Source: Gigantopelta aegis
Taxonomy: Eukaryota > Mollusca > Gastropoda > Neomphalida > Peltospiridae
NCBI RefSeq assembly: GCF_016097555.1
Contig: NC_054701.1
Span: forward strand, 35,819,511-35,883,510
Direction of reading: 5' to 3'
DNA: 64,000 nt
Shown: in pieces, positions 12,076-23,701 of the stretch
Layout of the letters: each line of letters starts with the position of its first letter
Position numbering within the stretch: position 1 is the stretch's first letter
Position numbers and translations under genes: made by a program
Notes under the pieces: model-generated
Database searches by the model: none
Seen by the model: only the letters and a program-made list of their open reading frames with translations
What the model was told of the DNA's origin: nothing

Positions 12076-12652
12076 AATACTGTCACTTGATTACGACGAG
12101 TAGGCCGGTTATTTCGCACTAAGAATTGCAATACTGTCCCTTGATTACGACGAGTAGGCCGGTTATTTCACACTAAGAATTGCAATACTGTCACTTGATT
12201 ACGACGAGTAGGCCGGTTATTTCGCACTAAGAATTGCAATACAGTCCCTTGATTACGATGCTTAGGCCGGTTATTTCGCATCAAGAATTGCAATACTGTC
12301 ACTTGATTACGGCGCTTAGGCCGGTTATTTCGCACTAAGAATTGCAATACTGTCACTTGATCATGACGCTTAGGCCGGTTATTTCGCACTAAGAATTGCA
12401 ATAATGTCACTTGATTACGACGAGTAGGCCGGTTATTTCGCACCAAGAATTGTAATACTGTCACTTGATTACGACGAGTAGGCCGGTTATTTCGCACTAA
12501 GAATTGCAATACTGTCACTTGATCACGACGAGTAGGCCGGTTATTTCGCACTAAGAATTGCAATAATGTCACTTGATCACGACGAGTAGGCCGGTTATTT
12601 CTCACTAAGAATTGCAATACTGTCTCTTGATTACGACGAGTAGGCCGGTTAT
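12076..12652. repeat. 54-bp minisatellite, 11 copies
   Basis: The word TAGGCCGGTT falls every 54 bases exactly from 12101 to 12641, giving 11 copies without indels. The unit is 18 codons long, so the minus strand stays open as a repeat of FLVRNNRPTRRNQVTVLQ. I read this as a minisatellite grown at the end of LINE C rather than a protein gene. Confidence 0.9.
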
Positions 12653-12871
12653 AAGCTTTGATGTTTTGTTTCAGTCAAAGAGATTAGTGCCATTTTATTA
12701 ATGCTAGTTGTTTGTTCTGTTAATAATAAGTATTATAAATACTAGTGGTTCATTGCTTTATGATTGTCACCTCTCATAAGAACAACGGATATGACTGTCA
12801 TCTGTGTGCTTTATTAAACCTAAGCTGTGTTTTGATACTACATTTACACTGCCTATAACTATGTATGACAA

Positions 12872-13205
12872 GGACGAGACGGTGCCCATTGGTAAAGCGC
12901 TCGCTTGATGCGCGGTCGGCCTGGGATCGACCCCTGTCGTCAGGCCCATTAGACTATTACTCGTTTTATCCAGTGCACAACAATTGGTATATCAAAGGCC
13001 GTGGTATGTGCTATGCTGTCTGTGGGATGGTGCATAATACAAAGTAAAATACAAATAGTATAAAAGATCCCTTGCTACTAACGGAAACGTAGCGAGTTTC
13101 CTCCAAGACTAGATGTCAAAATTACCAAATGTGTGACATCCAATAGCAGGTGATTAATAAATCGATGTGCTTTAATTGTGTGTCGTTAAACAAAAGAAAC
13201 TTTAA
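12872..13205 (+). mobile_element. SINE family 2 copy
   Basis: The tRNA-like head has an A-box region (GCCCATTGGTAAAGCGCTCG) and a B-box region (GGGATCGACCC). It is followed by the conserved core with GGTATATCAAAGGCCGTGGT, then the tail GTGTCGTTAAACAAAAGAAA and poly(A). Flanking sequences at 12827-12871 and 13222-13281 are similar to each other. Confidence 0.85.
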
Positions 13206-13282
13206 AAAAAAAAATATTAGGCCTACTACAGATGTGTTATGATACTAAATTACATTTACTACCTATAACTCTGTGTGACAAT

Positions 13283-13600
13283 GGGCGGGACATAGCCCAG
13301 TGGTACAGCGCTCGCTCGGTGCGCGATCGGTGTGGGATCGATACCCGTCGGTGGGCCCATTGGGCTATTTCTCGTTCCAGCCAGTACACCACGACTGGTA
13401 TGTATTACCCTGTCTATGGTATGGTGGATATAAAAGATCCCTTGCTGCTAATCGAAAAGAGTAGCCCTGGAAGTGGCGACAGCGGGTTTCCTCTCTCACT
13501 ATCTTTGTGGTCCTTAACCATATTATGTCCGACGCCATATAAACGTAAATAAAATGTGTTGAGTGCGTCGTTAAATAAAACATTTCTTTCTTTCTGTATG
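13283..13600 (+). mobile_element. SINE family 1 copy
   Basis: A full copy: head GGCGGGACATAGCCCAGTGG, B-box-like GGGATCGATACCC, core AAAGATCCCTTGCTGCTAAT, tail GTGCGTCGTTAAATAAAACA and a short CTTT tract. The flanks CTGTGTGACAAT and CTGTATGACAAT suggest a 12-bp target duplication. Confidence 0.87.
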
Positions 13601-13727
13601 ACAATAGAAATCATTATCGGCCAGCAGGAGGGATTGGAAGACAATTATTATCCCACAGTAAGTAGTCCGATTCAGTAATACAAGATTGAATCAGTATTAA
13701 AATAGAGTTTATTGTACTTGAGCAAGC

Positions 13728-14107
13728 ATAGGCGTACGGGCTCCCATTTTGTAGGGGGCGGGGGTGGGGGGCAGGTTGTTGTTTGCCCGAAGTAAACGAA
13801 AATGTCCCAAGCTGGATAACAACATTTATTCATATTAGCATTACTACCAAACAGCTATATAGGGTTGCAAACGAATCACTACGTATTTTTACATGGTATA
13901 CAACTAATTTTGAGGGTAGAATGATGGAAATACGTAGAAAGGTATCAGGTTAGCACATTTTTCCTGAATATCTCTATAATTTTTGCCCGAATTTTAGGTT
14001 TTGCTCCAGCAGTCGGATCCACACACACACACCCAAACACCCCCACATACCCCCCCTCCCCCCCCCCCCCCCCCCCCCCCCCCAACCCCCTGTCTCCTAC
14101 GCTTAAG
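13728..14107 (+). mobile_element. MITE family F with internal homopolymer C tract
   Basis: The left end (ATAGGCGTACGGGCTCCC) and right end (CTCCTACGCTTA) are loosely inverted. The flanks TGAGCAAGC at 13719-13727 and 14108-14116 are identical, a 9-bp (or 8-bp hAT-like) target duplication. It has an inverted relative at 17690-18003. A C-rich tract at about 14050-14083 disrupts the right half. Confidence 0.7.
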
Positions 14108-14116
14108 TGAGCAAGC

Positions 14117-14355
14117 TATATTATTTGACCGGTTCATCCAAATATAAGCCTTTAGTCGCGACTCGAGACTGTTGGAGACTAGTTTTTAAGCACTTTCTCA
14201 TAATGAATAAATTCAACATACAAATAAAGATGTCGAAATTATTAATATTTTATTATTAGTACATGTATTATATTAAATTGAAAAAAAATAAAACCACGTC
14301 TCCCTCCTGTTATATGCACACACGTTCCTGGCAATGTAAGCCAAATGTCTCGATT
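14117..14355. other. Spacer, nothing recognised
   Basis: AT-rich sequence without credible coding, repeat or RNA signal. Confidence 0.5.
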
Positions 14356-14680
14356 ACGGTTGTTTGTTTGTTTGTTTAAACACACCACTAGAGCACATCG
14401 ATTTATAAATCATCGGCTAGTGGATGTCAAACATACGGTCAATTTAAACAGTCATAGAGCGGAAACCCGCTACATTGTTCCATTAGTAGTAAGGGATCTA
14501 TTATATGCACCATCCCACAGACATGATAGCACATACCACGGCCTTTGATATACCAGCCGCGGTGCACTGGCTGGAACGAGAAATAGCCCAATGGGCCCAC
14601 CGACAGAGATCGATCCTAGACCGACCGTGCATCAAGCGAGCGCTTTACCACTGGGCTACGTCCCGACCCGTCTCGATTAC
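14356..14680 (-). mobile_element. SINE family 2 copy
   Basis: The minus strand reads from a tRNA-like head (GGACGTAGCCCAGTGGTAAA) through the shared core to a tail preceded by GTTTAAACAAACAAACAAAC. Essentially full length. Confidence 0.85.
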
Positions 14681-15249
14681 GTGACGGGATAATTTTGGGA
14701 TGTTGTTTAAAAGTCCAAACTGTAGCAGTACTCGTTTAGACTGGTGGCGTTAAAAAAATGAAAAAAATTGTTTTTGCTTATGAAGGGAGGGGTTTCGAAA
14801 AATATGTATACTAAGTACTTACATATGCCAAAGACTCGTAAAACCTAGCACGAGTCTATTAGAAATACTCAACAGATGCACGAAATTCGTCACAAATCCT
14901 GTAGTTGTTGTTGTTGTTTAATGATAATAATGTTGTCAACTGATATCAAACGGTGCTTCCAGCTGCATTAAACTGATAAGTAGCAACTTTCTGTAACCGT
15001 ACATGAGGAAAAACGTACGTACAGTTATTCGTTTCCTGGTTTTTAGAAAACATGCGCAGTATACGTTTACTTTCAACTTTTGTGCGTAACGCTCGCCTCG
15101 GTAATCGTGTCATTCCGAAAGACAGGCATATACATAACAGGAAAGAAAGGAGCATTTGTGTATCGACAATGCATGTGGATTAAAAAAAAGAGATGAATAT
15201 CTGCGCGACAACACTGCTCTGCATTTTAAAGGTGCATTGTAATTGAAAG
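14681..15249. other. Spacer, nothing recognised
   Basis: Short ORFs only, with no family resemblance. Confidence 0.5.
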
Positions 15250-15545
15250 AAGACGGGACGTAGCACTCAGCTGATGCGTGGTCGATCCCCCGTTGGTGGG
15301 CCCATTGAGCTATTTCTCGTTCCAGCCAGTGCACAATGACTGGTATATACCAAAGGCCGTGGTATGTGTGATGATTGTCTGTGTGATGATGCATATAAAA
15401 GATCCCTTGCTGCTAATGGAAATATGTAGCGGGTTTCCTCTCTAAGACTATATTGTAAAACATTACAAAATGTTTGACATCCAATAGCCGATGATTAATA
15501 AATCAATGTGCTCTAATAGTGTCGTTAAACAAAACAAACTTCAAC
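15250..15545 (+). mobile_element. SINE family 2 copy with shortened head
   Basis: GACGGGACGTAGC, a B-box-like GGTCGATCCCC, then the core (CCAAAGGCCGTGGTATGTG) and the tail GTGTCGTTAAACAAAACAAA. The head lacks part of the A-box region. Confidence 0.82.
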
Positions 15546-16199
15546 TTTTATAACTGAAAATGTGTGTGTATATTTGTATGTGTTAAACGATTACACATCA
15601 TATTTGCATAATTAATCAAAGAATTTGAACATTGCGATGTCATTTCACTCGGCGAAAACAGGTTTAAAAAAACACCTAAAAACTATACTTGACTAAAAAA
15701 GTAATGATAATAAAATTTAAAATACATACTTAGCCAAAACCAGTCTAACGGGCGAGCGCGATCAGTCACCTTACACTAAATATGTCTCAGCAAACATCTC
15801 TAGGTGAATCAAATCAATTCCTAGTGCCAATAATGTTAACGTTTACTAATAAAACTGATACAAGCAGCGTATTAACACACACACACACTGGCAGTACACC
15901 ACTAAAAGGTGTGGCATCTCACATACATTTTAATCTACCTGCAAGAAATTTTGGGGGCGTGGCCGTTTTAAAAAATTAATTTAATGTTTAATGAAAATTG
16001 CAGTTCCATTTTGGGAGCTATCTGGACTGGTTTCAAATTGTTGTGTATACTGCATAGTACCTGTTCAACAAATACTTTTTAAAAATGTATTTATTTATTG
16101 CCAATGGATAATAGTATTTGCACAAATAATGAATGTCACATATTACTCCGTACATCGGTGCACCTCGAACTTTGACACAGAACTTTTTTTTTTGGTACA
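15546..16199. other. Spacer with a possible short R1 remnant
   Basis: Mostly unrecognised AT-rich sequence. The word GGTGCACCTCGAACTTTGAC near 16159-16178 is the complement of a word inside repeat R1 (for example near 39582), so a small inverted R1 fragment may lie here. Confidence 0.45.
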
Positions 16200-16425
16200 T
16201 GAATGAATGAATGAATGGATGAATGAATGTTTAAGACACCCCAGCACGAAAAATACATCGGCTATTGGGTATCAAACTATGGTAATGGAAACAAACAAGA
16301 TGATGATCAACATCAACAGAAAAATTCAAGATATAAATAAAAACAGTGTAAAGAACTGTACAAGAATACAAATACAAATATCACAGATAGATACTGACTT
16401 TTACTCTAAACTTCAATTTGTGCTG
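16200..16425 (-). mobile_element. LINE 3' end fragment with 5' inversion
   Basis: Sequence 16200-16384 is the reverse complement of the LINE tail at about 43096-43265, including TGTTTAAGACACCCCAGCAC at the 3' end and an (ATTC)n terminus. The adjoining 31 bases from 16386 match the LINE just upstream of that point but in the opposite orientation. That is the pattern left by twin priming. Confidence 0.65.
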
Positions 16426-16546
16426 TATTGGCCATTCTCAAAGAGAATGTTACACCCCTGCACCACGGTGAGGTTACATCACGCGCAGGGGTCTTTGGTA
16501 CAATGCAACCTCAAACGTAACGGAGCGAGCCCAGTCATAAACGAGT

Positions 16547-16812
16547 CAAAGTTTGTTTTGTTTAAGGGCACCATGGCTCTTGGATGTAATTATTTTTTAG
16601 TAATTTGTAGTAATTTTGTCATATAGTCTTAGAGAGGAAACCCGCTACATTTTTCCGTTAGTAGCAAGGGATTTTTTATATGCATCATCCCACAGACAGG
16701 ATAGCAAAGAATACCACGACTTTTGATATATCAGTCGTGGTACACTGGCTGGAACGAGAAATAGACTGACCGCGCATCAGGCGAGTGCTTTACCACTGGG
16801 CTACGTCCCGTT
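16547..16812 (-). mobile_element. SINE family 2 copy
   Basis: The minus strand has a head with ACGGGACGTAGCCCAGTGG, the core and a degenerate tail. The central part shows rearrangement near 16580-16625. Confidence 0.8.
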
Positions 16813-17494
16813 TAGCCGAAATACATAATTAGTTTTAATGAGAGCTTCTACACTGGATGCGTGCAGTGCATGCGTTTACAATGAAGTATATGCACAAAAC
16901 TTCAGTCTATATGTTCCCCTAAGAAAATAATGAATTTCAGGTGTTACAGTATGGCATTTCCAACCTTCTGAACAGAGTAAACGGGAAAAGTGAGGGAGTG
17001 GGGAGGCATGGCACCCGTAACTCATCCAATTTCGCCGCTCATGATCGAATCCACAGTGGCACATACTTGACTTTCTTACACCGCGGTGGAAGAGATATGT
17101 GTAATATTATGCCTTTTGAGAGGTCATGACCTCTGATCAGGTGATCGACTGTGTCACACATTACAACTCCGTATAGAACATCAAGATAAACGTCTCCGGC
17201 GCGATATTTATTATTATGATGTTCATTGTTATCGGAAGTCCAATAATTGTCAAAATGTTGTAAAAAATGGACCGTAGATGTTTCCCTTGATGAACTAAAC
17301 TCAGCATAGATCTTCATGCAAAAAGTGTGCTTATGGTTCTTTCAATTCATATTTTTAAATCAGAAAAATACTTGCGGTCAATTCTTATAATTAATGTTAG
17401 CAGCGTAATTTAACAAAATATATATTTTAATAATTTTGTTTAGCCTTGAATATGTTTATAATATTGTGTGTAAACTTTATTCAGTGGCGTAGGA
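16813..17494. other. Spacer, nothing recognised
   Basis: Overlapping short ORFs on both strands, none with family resemblance. Confidence 0.45.
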
Positions 17495-17592
17495 TAGCCC
17501 GAGTACTCTGCTGAGGGCTAGACGGACATTTGGACAGATATTGAGCCCTCCAAATGTCCGTCTAGCCCTCTACAGTCAGAGTACTCGGGCTA
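17495..17592. repeat. 98-bp foldback (two-stem hairpin)
   Basis: The outer arms TAGCCCGAGTACTCTG (17495-17510) and CAGAGTACTCGGGCTA (17577-17592) are perfect complements. The inner arms 17513-17534 and 17549-17570 pair perfectly over 22 bp, with GAGGGCTAGACGG opposite CCGTCTAGCCCTC. The loop is 14 bases. It is probably a tiny foldback MITE. Confidence 0.9.
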
Positions 17593-17689
17593 GTATATAT
17601 ATATAGGTAGTTCGAACAGTCTTCGAGGATACACACTTAATTCTGCGTCCTTTATCTAAAAGTTTCTACCAGCTGTGCCACCACGTCTG

Positions 17690-17702
17690 CCATCTTCAAA
17701 AT

Positions 17703-17747
<45 letters not shown>

Positions 17748-18003
17748 CAAAAAGAGAATACAATTCGGGCAAAATGAGCTGGCCTGAACACGTTCAAGCA
17801 TGTATTTCCATCAATCTACCCACAGTATTAGTTGTAATCCATGTCAAAATACGTATCGATACGTTTGCTGTTTAACAGTAATGCTAATATGAATAAACAT
17901 TGTAATCCAGATACTTTTATTTAATTCAGTAAAAAAAATCGGCCTGCCCCACTCCCTCCCCTCCCCACCACATACACACACACAAATGGGAGCCCGTACG
18001 CAT
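17690..18003 (-). mobile_element. MITE family F copy with a long poly(G) tract
   Basis: The minus strand starts GTACGGGCTCCCATT, like the element at 13728, and shares its interior (TTTGCCCGAATTGTA). A G homopolymer of about 41 bases lies at 17705-17745, at the position of the C-rich tract in the other copy. Confidence 0.65.
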
Positions 18004-18490
18004 ATGAATATTATAATACTAAATCGAGTCGATGTTGGGATTCAATAACTGACGTTCAATATAAGTATGAGCCAAGTGTGGGTTGAGCTCCGACTCAGGC
18101 TATCTGGCCAGTTTGTAAAACTGACAGACGTCAACCAGTCTTTATTTCTCGATACAGATCACTGAAGATTTTTGTTTGGTTTTCTTTACAGTTAACCGGT
18201 TTACAGTTTTATAGCCAAATCAGTATATATCTACATTTGTATTAATTGAAATGTGAACTTCTATTTTGTCAAGTATCCAATTTTCTGCAGCTATCCAAAG
18301 CTTTTGTCACAATCATAGAAATTTGTTTGCAAAGTTTCACGCAAGCTATTGGAGATTGTCCATTTATCTGAATCAGTGTAGTTTATCATGTGAAAAAAAG
18401 TATTTGTACCAAGGATTCTGTGGAACAGTACATACTGAACCCATATTATAGTGGTATCTTTCAAAGATTCAGAAGGTAAAATATCATATG

Positions 18491-18667
18491 CAGAGACGGA
18501 TCTAGGGGGGCAGGGACCCTGCCCCCACCTTAAAGTTTACGATAGTTATAATTTTATTATATATTAATTTTCATTTTTTTACGATCCCCTCCAAACCTCC
18601 CCCAAATTTCCATTGGAATTCCGCCTCATGGTTTGGGGCCCCAATGGATTTTCTGGATCCGCCACTG
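18491..18667. mobile_element. hAT-like MITE with 5-bp target duplication
   Basis: Termini CAGAGACGGATCTAG and CTGGATCCGCCACTG are imperfect inverted repeats. ATATG flanks both sides (18486-18490 and 18668-18672). There is no coding content. Confidence 0.75.
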
Positions 18668-18821
18668 ATATGTGTTCCCTAATAAAAGTTTTAATTTAAA
18701 AGGCAGGAATGGTCTTTTAACAGCGATAAACGAATTATTAATATTTAATCTTTGATCTCCATCCAAAAAAAACCCCAAAAAACCCCACCAGATTTTACAG
18801 CGTTCAGTAGCAATGAATAAT

Positions 18822-18824
<3 letters not shown>

Positions 18825-18863
<39 letters not shown>
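18825..18863. repeat. (AT)n microsatellite
   Basis: About 39 bases of alternating AT. Confidence 0.95.
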
Positions 18864-18866
<3 letters not shown>

Positions 18867-18884
18867 CTATATTTTTGGTGAAAG

Positions 18885-19198
18885 TTTCAAAAAAGGTTTC
18901 GTTGTTTTACAAATCAGGTTAATGAAAGCGAAGCGCCTTGTCGTAAATTAATGCGTTTGTTTATACTGTGCTTAAGAGGAGATGGACGGAGCTGACGTCA
19001 CTTCGTCCCAAGCTATACTACCGGTCGTCACAAAAACGAAACAAAATGGCTGCCCCCAGTTAGCAGGAATAATCATGTTTTTTTATTAACTCTAAAATTA
19101 CGCGTTTTCCATTTGTTAAAGTGTCAGTATATGTTGGTGGTCCGGGTATGCATCTTTCCAACACATAAGGCTCTTGTTTGAGTTGACCCTACCTTTAA
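18885..19198 (-). mobile_element. MITE family E copy, reverse orientation
   Basis: The right edge reads ACCCTACCTTTAA, an inverted family-E end with TTAA at 19195-19198. The interior matches 5564-5860 in reverse. The left edge abuts the AT microsatellite and is unclear. Confidence 0.55.
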
Positions 19199-19540
19199 CA
19201 ACGTATCATCTTAGCAGCTTATCGTCTTATTAGCGTATCGTCAGCATATCGTCTTAGCAGCGTTTTTTTTGTCTTATCAGGTATTCTTCAATATCAATGG
19301 TAATGTCATTTATATCGTTGTTGATTCTAACCAAAATAACAAGGATGTACCCCCAAAACAAACAAAACAAACAAACAAAAATAAACAAAAAACAACAACA
19401 ACAAACCCATACACCTCTCGAAGAATTAAGGAAGCGTTTTTATTCTAGAAGAAAACTACTAGTACTTGTGAGTGTGATTTCTGGGTGTGGTAGGAAACGG
19501 CAGCCAGTCGATCATCATGATCAGTACACTCAGTGCATGT

Positions 19541-19700
19541 CAGGGGCGTAGCTAGCGGGTGGGAGAGCACACAAATTCCGGAAAAAATTATAGAAACTTA
19601 AAGAAAATTATCTTCTTAACCGTTTATGGACTTTTAGACTATTAACTACTCAGTCCTCCCCCCCCCCCCCCCCCAACAAAATATCCTAGCTACGGCCCTG
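19541..19700. mobile_element. hAT-like MITE with 5-bp target duplication
   Basis: Inverted ends CAGGGGCGTAGCTAG and CTAGCTACGGCCCTG, flanked by CATGT at 19536-19540 and 19701-19705. About 160 bp with an internal C tract. Confidence 0.8.
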
Positions 19701-19705
19701 CATGT

Positions 19706-21225
19706 TCAATCATGTTGGCTGGCTTCTCGATGGTGTAGTATTTGTATACGTTTGCTACTATAGATACCATTTTATGGAACTTTTACCATCGACATATAAC
19801 ACAATTGCATGTATTATGACAATATACTGGTTTTGTACAAACCTTCACGGTTTTGCGTTGTATACATTTTCCGCCAACCAATTTAAAAAAACATTAATCA
19901 CACAATATATTATGACAACATTTATATACCCCCCCCCCCCTCCCTCCCCGAAAATAATAATAAAATAAACAAAAAAACAAAAGAAAACCAAAAACACACT
20001 GATAAAAACTAAAGAAAATAATTAATAAACCCCAATATAAAAAAAGCTAGCCTGAAAAACAAGAAAGAAAGAAAGAAAGAAAAAAAAAAATAATAATAAT
20101 AATAATAATAATAAAGAGAATCGAACCTTGCGTAGACCTGGATGTGGTAATCCGATAAAGATGTTTAGTCCTGTCCGCTTAGCTTCGTCCACGGGAATGA
20201 CCGGGTGCCAAGGACGCAGGCTCTTTTAATTTATACACCCTTTCTCTATAGCGCATTACGTCACATCACTCGTGCAGTGGGAAATTCCACTTTGTGTAAC
20301 AGTTTTTCTTGGAAATAAACAAATCGATAGCGTACATATCGACTCATGCGTATGGGCAGCGAGATGGTAGGACGTGGTTTGTCGGAGCTCCGCCAATCTT
20401 AATATCTTCAAGAGCTATCCTGTTTCTTTTGTTTTAATTTTTATCAGTTATGATATGTAAATTTCTTTATTAATTCATCTATACGTATATGTGAAGAATG
20501 CGAGAATACCGTTGCAGTAATGACGAGAATACATGTGGTTCCAACATGGCGGCAATCCGTTTTTATAGAAGTACACCACAGAAGGCCTTATATTACAGTT
20601 ATCTTCCCATTTGGTTGTCCGGAAATTTGTCCGCGCATGTAGTCTGCTGTTTAACTGTGATTATTTCATGGCAGACAGCTATGAAGTGACAACTATTTGA
20701 CTGAAGTGACAGGGGAGAGCATGTAGTTTGTAAACATGTGTAACTTGTTAACGTTGAAGACTTGTTTGTGGTAATTCCGGCCCATGCAAAAGTAGTGCTT
20801 TGTATGTAAAATGGGTGTACTCTGGCCAGGTTTAGAGGGTGTGTTTGTTTGTTTGTTTAAACCAATATGCTGGGAGAAAGAGCTGGACAACAAGGGTTGT
20901 CCTTTTCAGGGTATGTGTCCCCCAGGCAGTCAAAGGTACATACAGGGCCTGCTGATATTAATAAAAAAATGTTATAGCCACTAACGCTATATAGAAACAT
21001 ATAGCGAAATTAATTGTGGTCTGTGGCCTGAGGAAACGCGAGCTGCTTTGTTTTGAAATAAACAAAATTGATGTATTACCGCATGATACCATTGTAAAAT
21101 TGTGTTCTGATGTTTTCATAGATCATAAAGTTGAGGATGCTAAGACAATCTTGTTTGACCTTTGCTATAATACGGAAAGTTGTGGACGTATAAAGCGAAA
21201 GGGGGTTGAAAAGAAAAAGAATAAC
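19706..21225. other. Long spacer with simple repeats
   Basis: Contains a C tract (about 19930), short GAAA and (TAA)n runs near 20060-20115, and unassigned AT-rich sequence. Short ORFs at 20498 and 21016 have no family resemblance. No gene is supported. Confidence 0.45.
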
Positions 21226-21467
21226 ATGTGTTTTAATGGAATTCTTTAAAGGGGTAGAGGTACGCTGACTATCTTTGTTGTCTCTGCATATATACCTGAG
21301 TACACACACCTAAGTGACAGTAAATATCTTCAGGAGTTTTATTTTAAAACATCTTGTTGTTTAATATGACCTATTGCATTTGTATAAAACGGTATGCAAT
21401 ATATATGCCTTATGAGGTGTAGACACTTTTTGAAAAATGTATGTTATCAGTATAGGTAGTACTAAAG
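21226..21467 (+). repeat. Repeat R2 and the left edge of R1, upstream of the LTR element
   Basis: The sequence from GTGTTTTAATGGAATTC to GTATAGGTAGTACTAAA recurs at about 39226-39550, where it continues uninterrupted into R1. Here it is cut by the LTR element and resumes at 27663. A third copy of its last 130 bases lies at 26428-26554. Confidence 0.85.
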
Positions 21468-22533
21468 TGTGACGGAACATGCTCTTATCTTTTCGCCTGT
21501 GGCGATGTTAATTGTTTTAGGAGGCCATGTCTCCAGTAGTTACGTAATACCTTCGCGCGACCGTGCACCCTAATACACACCCAGACCAGATGTGGAGGCC
21601 ATGTGGAGAGTGGTTACCTAAGAAAGTACATCGACTCTGGGAGTGGTGGAAATTCACATGATAAGATTCGGTCCCGCGTACTGTCTCCGGACCAGTCTGG
21701 GATTTTATAATAAATAGCTAGGATTTTAGATATATTTAGGAGAAACATTGGAAGGCTGCTGGGGAACGGACGTCGTCCACTGAACGAAATATATAAGTTC
21801 AGTCCGGATGTGGTAAATATATTTTTCTGCTCTGTTGTAATAACCTTGATGTGATTGATGTGACTTTAAATATTTTAATACTGCATTATACCAATATTAT
21901 TTAGATAGTGTTTCCGGTAATCTGACGAAGTAAATTGTAGGCTTCACTGTCTAAAATATTAAAGCTTAGCCAGTCATCCTAGAGGACCTAGGTAAACTGT
22001 AGGTTATTGTCTTTATTGTGATAGGTACCAGTATTAATTCGGTATTACAAGGTTACTGAATGAGTAGTTAAGGGTTAATTAAAAATTAACCAGTTAGGAA
22101 TAAAGTTGTAATTCCTTTATTAATTAAGTTCCCCTGGCAGCGTTTCTCAAATATCACACGTGTGTGTGTGTGTTGTATCACGGTGAAGTAATTAGAATAT
22201 TGTGTTAAACTAGGCACCTAGTGATTAACTAATTAAGTGATTAGTTCTGGGTTGTATTATTTGTTGTTGTTAATTAACTACTGCGGCAAGTACATTTGTC
22301 AACGTAGTGTTAATACAGATTCCAAAGTGTATTGTGTTTTGTTGTGTTTTCTAGTGAACTAAACGTGCTATATTATATACTTTAATTAAGATCTTATCTC
22401 TGATATACCTAGAGCCGAGCTACTCGGTTATTGGACTGCCCGATACAGAGATATCTAATAGATATACAGTTAGGAGAGATATTTGGATAGTCGTGATTTA
22501 TTCAGTTACGGGTATTATAGGATCCCCGTGACA
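21468..22533 (+). repeat. 5' LTR
   Basis: It runs from TGTGACGGAACATGC to GGATCCCCGTGACA and matches 26555-27662 closely over its whole length. The two solo LTRs at 7306-8559 and 50143-51380 are more diverged members of the same family. Confidence 0.88.
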
Positions 22534-22859
22534 GGAGTAAAAAATGGGGCGCTCGTCCCGGATCTGAAACGGGACATGCATATTTAAAAAGTATTGTTTG
22601 TAAATGGGGGCTTTATAAATTATTTTTACAAATTAACTAGAAGTAGCAACGTTGTTCACTAGAAAGAAAAAAATAATAAGTGCGTCATACCTAAACATGG
22701 ATAACAATTTGCTGGATAGGCCTACGCTCAGTGTAGTGGAGATTAAGCGAGCATGTTAGGCCGAATTATTTGAAATCGCGAGTGAGGGGAAATTGATTTA
22801 ACATCAGCTAAAACGTTAGGAGATAAAAGAACAATTATTATCCAGGAAGTTTTTGGTGA

Positions 22860-23616
22860 TAGTCCTGTTATGGAAGAAAGTAAGATTGTTGCAGAGATAG
22901 AGATAAATGAGTTGAGTGTGGAACAACAGTTAGCTTTTAAAAAACTTCAGTACGAAAGAGAAGAACGTGCATTAGATAGAGAAGAGAAAGCTTGAGAAAG
23001 AGAAGAACGTGCATTAGATAGAGAAGAGAGAGAGATATAGAGAGAGAGATGAGAGAGAGATAGGGATAGAGAATTCCAGTTAGCAAAATTAAAAGTGGAA
23101 CATGAGTTAAAGTTGAATACTGAAGAAGTTAGACGAGAAGCAGGAAATGGGTTTAACATGTCGGAGGCTTATAGATCAGTGCCTGTATTTGACGACCAGG
23201 AGGTAGATATGTTCTTCCAACTTTTTGAACGGGCCGCTAAGCAGGTAAATTGGCCGCAGTCTAAGTGGACATTGTTAGCCGTGTCTAAGTTTAAGGGGAA
23301 GGCTAGCGTAGCTTATAATTCAATGAGTGATGAGCGAGCAAGTCAGTACGACCTAGTTAAGTCTGCGGTGTTGAGGGCTTATGAGCTGCGACCTGAGGAT
23401 TATCGTTTACGGTATAGCGAGTTGAGGAAAACGCAGGGTCAGTCTTATAGTGAGTTTGTGGCTAAGAAGGCAGGGATGTTTGATAAATGGGTGGTTTCTC
23501 ATCAGGTAGAGTCATATACCGAGTTACGGGAGTTGTTGATCTTACAGGACATTAAAAATGGATTACCGGTTAGCTTACGTATTCATTTAGAGGATCGTGA
23601 TATCAAAAACAAATAG
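22860..23616 (+). pseudogene. gag-like region of the LTR element
   Basis: A charged, coiled-coil-like lead with many Glu and Arg residues precedes a segment resembling a Ty3/gypsy capsid N-terminal or SCAN-like domain. Readable parts include FFQLFERAAKQVNWP, WTLLAVSKFKGKA and LRYSELRKTQGQSYSEFV. It is a fossil and is not claimed to be functional. Confidence 0.7.
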
Positions 23617-23701
23617 AGGAGGCAGGCATAGTGGCAGATGATTACGTGTTAATACACATCTTGTCGGGGACTGTTTTAAAAGGAAACGCGATAATGCGCA
23701 A

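Noticed and set aside
12168-12617. A 149-residue repeat protein on the minus strand.
   Set aside because: The unit is a multiple of three by chance, there is no signal or flanking gene structure, and the array joins a dead LINE.
20115-20200. A tRNA gene on the minus strand (GGTTCGATTC box and a TAAGCGGA box).
   Set aside because: The acceptor and T-stem do not pair. At most it is a decayed tRNA-derived fragment.
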